Assembly (NCBI GenBank): GCA_044340025.1
Contig: JBIIUJ010000157.1
Span: 1 to 5,459 of the forward strand
Length of the DNA: 5,459 nt
Origin: JBIIUJ01 sp044340025
GTDB lineage: Bacteria > Pseudomonadota > Alphaproteobacteria > Caulobacterales > Aquidulcibacteraceae
Reading direction: 5' to 3'
Numbering within the stretch: position 1 is the stretch's first letter; every line of letters starts with the position of its first letter. The notes under the pieces were generated by a model that worked only from the letters and a program-made list of their open reading frames with translations, did not search any database and had not been told where the DNA came from. Both the position numbers and the translations under genes were made by a program. Shown piece after piece: positions 1 to 5,459 of this stretch.

Positions 1-293
1 TCAGAAATCTCTCGATTTCTCGGAATGAAATCATGATCAAATTCCCCCTTCGCTATCTGGTAGGCAATAGCCAACTTCGCCAGCTTAACAAACTTATCAT
101 CAGACATGTGTGCAAATATAAAGCTATCAATACTATCGTTTGTTTGCAATGCCTTGCAAAAGGCATTGCAGACCTCCACCCATTCCATTTCATTTGCCGA
201 TGAAGCCCAAGGTCCGTGACTCACCAAGTTCTCGTACAATCGTGTAAATTTTGCATCAGAGACGACGAATCTATTGTCTTTTTTTGAAAACAT
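1..293 (-). CDS. Hypothetical protein, 3' end outside window (partial)
   Basis: I do not recognise this protein. An open frame reads from ATG at 291-293 to the left edge without a stop, giving at least 97 residues (it starts MFSKKDNRFVVSDAKFTRLY). The visible part is mixed in charge, with no signal peptide, membrane segment or nucleotide-binding motif. It contains a Trp-containing stretch (GPWASSANEMEWVEV) and a helical-looking stretch (DDKFVKLAKLAIAYQIAKGE), consistent with a small soluble alpha-helical protein. Codon use (AAA, AGA, ATA, AGT, TTG) and about 41% GC differ sharply from the neighbours, suggesting recent acquisition. An AAAGG at 308-312 lies 14 bases before the ATG, rather far for a ribosome binding site. 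An in-frame ATG at 330-332 is possible but sits inside a hairpin. It follows clpA on the same strand. The frame is probably a real gene, but this is not certain because the end is missing. Confidence 0.5.
   Translation of the reverse strand, partial: MFSKKDNRFVVSDAKFTRLYENLVSHGPWASSANEMEWVEVCNAFCKALQTNDSIDSFIFAHMSDDKFVKLAKLAIAYQIAKGEFDHDFIPRNREIS
145..170. repeat. Perfect 11-bp inverted repeat with 4-base loop inside the left ORF
   Basis: The arms tgcaatgcctt (145-155) and aaggcattgca (160-170) are exact reverse complements around the loop gcaa (156-159). On the plus strand this would be a GNRA-type tetraloop hairpin; on the minus (coding) strand the loop is TTGC. It falls within codons for NAFCKAL of the hypothetical protein. 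No T-run follows on either strand, so it is not a typical intrinsic terminator. Function unknown. Confidence 0.55.
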
Positions 294-327
294 TGCAGCA
301 ATATTCGCCTTTAACTCACCCCCTAGA

Positions 328-351
328 GGCATCCCATATTCATGGGATGCC
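328..351 (-). terminator. 10-bp hairpin after clpA, possible terminator
   Basis: Bases 328-337 and 342-351 pair perfectly (10 bp, arm GGCATCCCAT on the minus strand) around the loop GAAT. The hairpin begins 62 bases past the clpA stop, where a transcript terminator would be expected. No run of T follows on the minus strand (the next bases are TCTAGGGGG), so it does not meet the usual intrinsic-terminator pattern. It may instead protect the 3' end of the clpSA mRNA or work with Rho. It contains an in-frame ATG (330-332) of the downstream reading frame, which makes that ATG a poor start. Confidence 0.35.
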
Positions 352-412
352 CCCGCCCCGAGGACGATAGTCGTTTTATGCTTCAGCAATCCTTCGCCCC
401 CGCGCCAGACCT

Positions 413-2740
<2,328 letters not shown>

Positions 2741-2744
2741 CGGC

Positions 2745-3074
2745 CTATTCCTTTTCCATCGTGCATTGGAGGGGGTGTTCATTGCGCCGCGCAAGGTCGA
2801 GCACCTGGGCGACCTTGGTCTCGGCGACCTCGTAGGTGAAGACGCCGCACACGCCCACGCCGTGCTGATGCACGTGCAGCATGATGCGGGTGGCTTCCTC
2901 GCGGCTCTTGTTGAAGAAGCGCTCCAGCACATAGACGACGAATTCCATCGGCGTGTAATCGTCGTTGAGCAGCAGCACCCGATACATCGAGGGCTTCTTG
3001 GTCTGCGGCTTGGCGCGCGTCACCACGCCGACTTCGCGGCTGGTTCCGTTCTGATCTCTCTGGTCGTCGCTCAT
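2745..3074 (-). CDS. clpS: ATP-dependent Clp protease adaptor protein ClpS
   Basis: ClpS binds N-terminal destabilising residues (Leu, Phe, Tyr, Trp) and hands such N-degron proteins to ClpA for degradation by ClpAP. The protein has 109 residues, normal for the family. A flexible N-terminal extension (about 1-27) precedes the folded core. The binding-pocket motif is LNDDYTPM (36-43), with Asn37, Asp38, Asp39 and gatekeeper Met43. His69, in LHVHQHG, matches E. coli His66, which contacts the alpha-amino group. The C-terminal strand-helix signature CGVFTYEVAETKV (76-88) faces the ClpA N-domain. All key specificity residues are present, so it should be a functional adaptor. ATG at 3072-3074 is the first start after an in-frame TGA five codons upstream (GAGCC-containing context), though only a weak SD-like CACGG precedes it. 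It sits directly before clpA. Alphaproteobacteria often carry a second ClpS elsewhere; this is the clpA-linked copy. Confidence 0.97.
   Translation of the reverse strand: MSDDQRDQNGTSREVGVVTRAKPQTKKPSMYRVLLLNDDYTPMEFVVYVLERFFNKSREEATRIMLHVHQHGVGVCGVFTYEVAETKVAQVLDLARRNEHPLQCTMEKE
2749..2753 (-). promoter_or_regulatory. Ribosome binding site of clpA, inside the clpS 3' end
   Basis: AAGGA on the minus strand lies 8 bases before the GTG at 2740 and within the last codons of clpS (ATG GAA AAG GAA TAG). It supports the GTG start over the longer frame. Ribosomes finishing clpS would stop 4 bases before this start, so the two genes are probably translationally coupled. Confidence 0.75.
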
Positions 3075-3135
3075 CCGTGAGGCTCACAACGGCCGCAAGC
3101 CGCGCGGTCTGCGCGCCTGCCTCTTTCCGTTTCGG

Positions 3136-3166
3136 ATTAGATATGGAGTCTCAGCGCTCAGGGAAG
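3136..3166 (-). promoter_or_regulatory. Weak promoter candidate upstream of clpS
   Basis: On the minus strand TTCCCT (3160-3165), an 18-base spacer and TCTAAT (3136-3141) form a sigma70-like pair; the -10 matches TATAAT at 5 of 6 positions, while the -35 is poor (3 of 6). The same bases also read CTTCCC (3161-3166), 12 bases, then CTCCATATC (3140-3148), loosely like a heat-shock sigma32 promoter (CTTGAA / CCCCATnT). Either would leave a leader of about 60 bases before the clpS ATG. This is inference from weak matches; clpSA could instead be read from upstream. Confidence 0.22.
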
Positions 3167-3175
3167 TGCGCATCT

Positions 3176-3202
3176 GCGTGCGCGGCGCAGCGGCGCGCAC
3201 GC
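3176..3202 (-). terminator. GC-rich hairpin between prfB and clpS, possible prfB terminator
   Basis: Bases gcgtgcgcg (3176-3184) and cgcgcacgc (3194-3202) are a perfect 9-bp inverted repeat around a 9-base loop, all GC-rich apart from one T-A pair. It begins 46 bases after the prfB stop and lies just upstream of the clpS promoter candidate, so it may separate the two units. There is no T-run after it on the minus strand, so it is not a canonical intrinsic terminator. Confidence 0.35.
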
Positions 3203-3248
3203 CGCCCCTTCTGCGGTCACGCGGCTTGGCCCGCCGCCTGCAAAAGCA

Positions 3249-4370
3249 TCAGGCCGCGTCGGGGTCGCTCGCCACGCCCACCCGCGCGGCGAGCGCGGCG
3301 GCCATGAAGCGGTCCAGGTCGCCGTCGAGCACGCCCTGGCTGTCGGACGTCTCCACATTGGTGCGCAGGTCTTTCACCATCTGATACGGCTGGAGCACGT
3401 AGGAGCGGATCTGGTGGCCCCAGCCGATGTCGGTCTTGGTGGCTTCCAAAGCGGCGTTTGCGGCCTCGCGCTTTTGCAGTTCCGCCTCATACATGCGCGC
3501 GCGCAGCATGTTCCATGCGATCTCGCGGTTGCGGTGCTGGGACCGTTCGGACTGGCAGGAGACCACGATATTGGTGGGGATGTGGGTCAGCCGGACGGCG
3601 GAGTCGGTCTTGTTCACGTGCTGACCGCCCGCCCCGCTGGCGCGATAGGTGTCCACGCGGACATCAGACGGGTTGATGTCGATCTCGATGCTGTCATCCA
3701 CCACGGGATAGACCCAGACGCTGGCGAAGCTCGTGTGCCGGCGGGCCTGACTGTCGAACGGCGAGATGCGCACCAGCCGGTGCACGCCTGATTCGGTCTT
3801 GAGCCAGCCATAGGCGTTCACGCCCTTGAACACGAGGGTGGAGGATTTGATGCCGGCTTCCTCGCCCTGGCTCTCCTCGATCTCTTCCACCGTCATGTCG
3901 TGGGCCTGGCCCCAGCGCACATACATGCGGCGCAGGATATTGGCCCAGTCCTGGCTTTCGGTGCCGCCGGCGCCGGCGTTGATCTCGACATAGCAATCGT
4001 TGCCGTCGGCCTCGCCCGAGAGCAGCGCTTCCAGCTCGGCCCGGTCGGCGTGGGCCTTGGCGGCCCGCAGCGCCGCGATCGCCTCCTCGATCAGGCCCTC
4101 GTCGCCCTCGGCTTCGGCCATTGCGGCGAGTTCAAGATTGTCGGCGCGCTCGCGCTCGAGCTTTTGCACCGCTTCGATCGCGGTCGCGAGCTTGGTGCGC
4201 TCGCGCATCAGGGCCTGGGCCTTCTGGGGATCGTCCCAGAGCGACGGGTTTTCAGACAGGGCGTCCAGCTCGTCGCGCCGCTGCAGCGCAGGCTCCCAGT
4301 CGAGCCGGCGCTTCAGAAGCTGGACGGACTTGGCGATGTCGGCGCTCAGCGCCTCTACGTCGGCGCGCAT
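3249..4370 (-). CDS. prfB: Peptide chain release factor 2 (RF2), no programmed frameshift
   Basis: RF2 recognises UAA and UGA in the ribosomal A site and triggers hydrolysis of peptidyl-tRNA. The protein has 373 residues (E. coli RF2 has 365). An N-terminal coiled-coil region (about 1-115) precedes the PCRF domain (AGAGGTESQDW, 132-142). The codon-recognition tripeptide SPF (203-205), in VRISPFDSQARRHTSF, marks RF2 rather than RF1. The catalytic GGQ (248-250) sits in YRASGAGGQHVN; the residue equivalent to E. coli position 246 is Ala, the form outside K-12. Where many bacteria have the CUU UGA autoregulatory +1 frameshift, this gene reads CGG CTC GAC TGG (R22 L23 D24 W25), so it is one continuous frame. 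ATG at 4368-4370 is supported by AGAGGGAG 9 bases upstream. The gene ends in TGA, an RF2 codon, after a short tail (VASDPDAA). It lies 56 bases downstream of mrcA. Confidence 0.98.
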   Translation of the reverse strand: MRADVEALSADIAKSVQLLKRRLDWEPALQRRDELDALSENPSLWDDPQKAQALMRERTKLATAIEAVQKLERERADNLELAAMAEAEGDEGLIEEAIAALRAAKAHADRAELEALLSGEADGNDCYVEINAGAGGTESQDWANILRRMYVRWGQAHDMTVEEIEESQGEEAGIKSSTLVFKGVNAYGWLKTESGVHRLVRISPFDSQARRHTSFASVWVYPVVDDSIEIDINPSDVRVDTYRASGAGGQHVNKTDSAVRLTHIPTNIVVSCQSERSQHRNREIAWNMLRARMYEAELQKREAANAALEATKTDIGWGHQIRSYVLQPYQMVKDLRTNVETSDSQGVLDGDLDRFMAAALAARVGVASDPDAA

Positions 4371-4379
4371 GGCGCTGTG

Positions 4380-4387
4380 CTCCCTCT
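4380..4387 (-). promoter_or_regulatory. Ribosome binding site of prfB
   Basis: AGAGGGAG on the minus strand ends 9 bases before the ATG at 4370, a normal spacing. It supports this ATG as the start. The 56-base stretch between the mrcA stop and prfB holds no clear terminator or promoter, so prfB may be transcribed together with mrcA. Confidence 0.6.
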
Positions 4388-4426
4388 CGGAGAAAATCAG
4401 GGCGCGGAGTTAAGCGCGCGGCCGCT

Positions 4427-5459
4427 TCAGGGCAAGGGCGCGTCTTCCCCGCCCGGCCCGTCGGCTGGCGCAGCCGCAGCCGCCCCGCCCGCCGGCGGGG
4501 GCTCGCTGGCCGACACAGCCTCCGGCCCCGGCTCCGGCCGGAACAGGTCCATCGCGGCCTGGGCCACCTGATCGGCGAGCGCGGTCTCGCCACGTTCGGC
4601 CGCCTCGATCGCGCGGGCGCGCCCCTCGATCAGCGCTTCGCGGCGACGCATCTCGGCCCTGCGCTCTTCAAGCCGCCGCATCTCGGGGCCCGGCGAGAAC
4701 GGCTCGGCCGGGCGATCCTCCAGCGCGACCTGGAAGAAATCGCGCATGATCGGCGCCGCCAGCACGCCGCCGCTGTTGCCCGCCCCAAGCGAGCGCGGCG
4801 TGTCGTAGCCGACATAGACGCCGGCCGCGATGTGGGGCGAGAAGCCGACAAACCAGGCGTCGCGGAAATCGTTGGTGGTGCCGGTTTTGCCCGCGATGGG
4901 CTTGCCCACGCTGCTGATAACGCGCCCTGTGCCGCTGGTGACCACCGCTTCCATGATCTGGACCATGTCCCAGGCGGTGGTGGGATCAAGCACCTGCCGG
5001 CCGGAGCGGCGCAGCGGCGGCGGCGGCCCGCGCTGGAAGTCCTGCTCGCACTCCAGACACCAGCGAACATCCGGGCGATAGACCGTCTCGCCCTGCTGGC
5101 CCTGAACGCGATCAACGAGGCTCGGCGGATTGTAGCGCCCGCCATTGGCCATGGCCGCATAGGCCGCCGTGAGCCGCAGCACGGTCGTTTCGTTTGCGCC
5201 AAGGGTCAGCGCGAGCGAGGGCTCCACCTGATCATAGACGCCGAGCCGGCGCGCATAGTCCACGATGCGGCGAATGCCGATCCGCTGGGCGATGCGCACC
5301 GTCACCGTATTGCGCGACAGGATCAGCCCCTGGCGCAGCGTCATGTTGCCGTAGAAGCGGCTGTCGTAATTGTCCGGCGACCAGGAACCGACGCGCACGC
5401 GCTGGTCGGAAAACACGCTGTCGGGCGAGAGCCCGCGCTCCAGCGCGGCGGCGTAGACG
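4427..5459 (-). CDS. mrcA: Penicillin-binding protein 1A, C-terminal part (5' end outside window)
   Basis: This is the C-terminal 343 residues of a class A PBP, a bifunctional peptidoglycan glycosyltransferase and DD-transpeptidase anchored in the inner membrane and acting in the periplasm. The frame is open to the right edge, so the N-terminal anchor, the glycosyltransferase domain and the SxxK active serine are outside the window. Visible are the second transpeptidase motif SRN (fragment residues 48-50, LSRNTVTVRIAQRIG) and the third motif KTGTT (191-195, followed by NDFRDAWFVGF). Between them is a Cys-x-x-Cys segment (WCLECEQ, 133-139) and a Pro-run before QVLDP; similar Cys-pair insertions occur in alphaproteobacterial PBP1A. 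After the domain (about 245) comes a tail of nearly 100 residues: an Arg/Glu-rich helix (260-290), then a Pro/Ala/Gly-rich end. The stop is TGA. GTG at 5414-5416 is an internal codon, not a start. PBP1A (mrcA/ponA) is the best fit; other class A PBPs are less likely. Confidence 0.92.
   Translation of the reverse strand, partial: VYAAALERGLSPDSVFSDQRVRVGSWSPDNYDSRFYGNMTLRQGLILSRNTVTVRIAQRIGIRRIVDYARRLGVYDQVEPSLALTLGANETTVLRLTAAYAAMANGGRYNPPSLVDRVQGQQGETVYRPDVRWCLECEQDFQRGPPPPLRRSGRQVLDPTTAWDMVQIMEAVVTSGTGRVISSVGKPIAGKTGTTNDFRDAWFVGFSPHIAAGVYVGYDTPRSLGAGNSGGVLAAPIMRDFFQVALEDRPAEPFSPGPEMRRLEERRAEMRRREALIEGRARAIEAAERGETALADQVAQAAMDLFRPEPGPEAVSASEPPPAGGAAAAAPADGPGGEDAPLP

Larger units (their letters stand above)
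1..390. other. AT-rich segment with a compositional boundary beside clpA
   Basis: The first 300 bases are about 41% GC by hand count, while a sampled 60-base line inside clpA (1021-1080) is about 68%. The change occurs between roughly 300 and 390, just downstream of the clpA stop at 413. Apart from the partial frame at 1-293 and two hairpins, I see no integrase, transposase, tRNA or direct-repeat att site here. This fits the edge of an acquired island, but only its last few hundred bases are visible. Confidence 0.45.

Noticed and set aside
3..20. Short inverted repeat agaaat / atttct at the left edge
   Set aside because: The stem is only 6 AT-rich pairs and lies at the window edge within the open frame; it is not distinguishable from chance.
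2741..2932. N-terminal extension of ClpA by 64 residues starting at ATG 2932
   Set aside because: The extra residues are an out-of-frame reading of clpS with Arg/Ser/Pro-rich nonsense; the conserved ClpA start is at the GTG at 2740 with its own ribosome binding site.
4488..4499. Perfect 12-base palindrome cccgccggcggg in the mrcA tail
   Set aside because: It lies in a Pro/Ala/Gly coding stretch made of G and C only, where such palindromes are expected by chance; no T-run follows.
3900..4571. A 223-codon plus-strand frame opposite prfB and the end of mrcA
   Set aside because: It spans two clearly real minus-strand genes and has no domain; it is a shadow of their codon bias.

Overview
The window looks like chromosomal DNA from a high-GC alphaproteobacterium. 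The support is protein character: a ClpS of the ClpA-linked type with a basic 'TKKPSMYRVLLLNDDYTPM' start, a ClpA whose ClpP loop reads IGF, and a PBP1A with a Cys-x-x-Cys insertion and a long charged C-terminal tail. The order mrcA-prfB next to clpS-clpA also fits this class. A family or genus cannot be fixed from this sequence; a Caulobacterales/Hyphomonadaceae-like host is only a guess.

Every gene I can support is on the minus strand, so the biological order runs from right to left. From the right edge there is first the C-terminal part of a class A penicillin-binding protein (4427-5459, cut by the window edge). Next is prfB, peptide chain release factor 2 (3249-4370), as one uninterrupted frame. 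A 174-base GC-rich spacer (3075-3248) holds a strong hairpin and a weak promoter candidate. Then come clpS (2745-3074) and clpA (413-2740), four bases apart and almost certainly co-translated. After clpA there is a 119-base gap with a 10-bp hairpin, then an AT-rich open frame (1-293) running off the left edge that I do not recognise.

Functionally, PBP1A builds and cross-links peptidoglycan, RF2 ends translation at UAA and UGA, and ClpS delivers N-degron substrates to the ClpA unfoldase, which feeds the ClpP protease (not in this window). mrcA and prfB may be one transcription unit, since the 56 bases between them hold no visible terminator. clpSA is a second unit, possibly with its own promoter.

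The main departure from an ordinary housekeeping region is the left end. The first 300 bases are about 41% GC by hand count, against about two thirds in a sampled 60-base line of clpA. Codon choice changes too, and the change falls just beyond the clpA stop codon. This looks like the edge of horizontally acquired DNA. I found no tRNA, rRNA, CRISPR array, transposase or integrase in the window, and no clear undescribed system; the unidentified left-end gene is the best lead.
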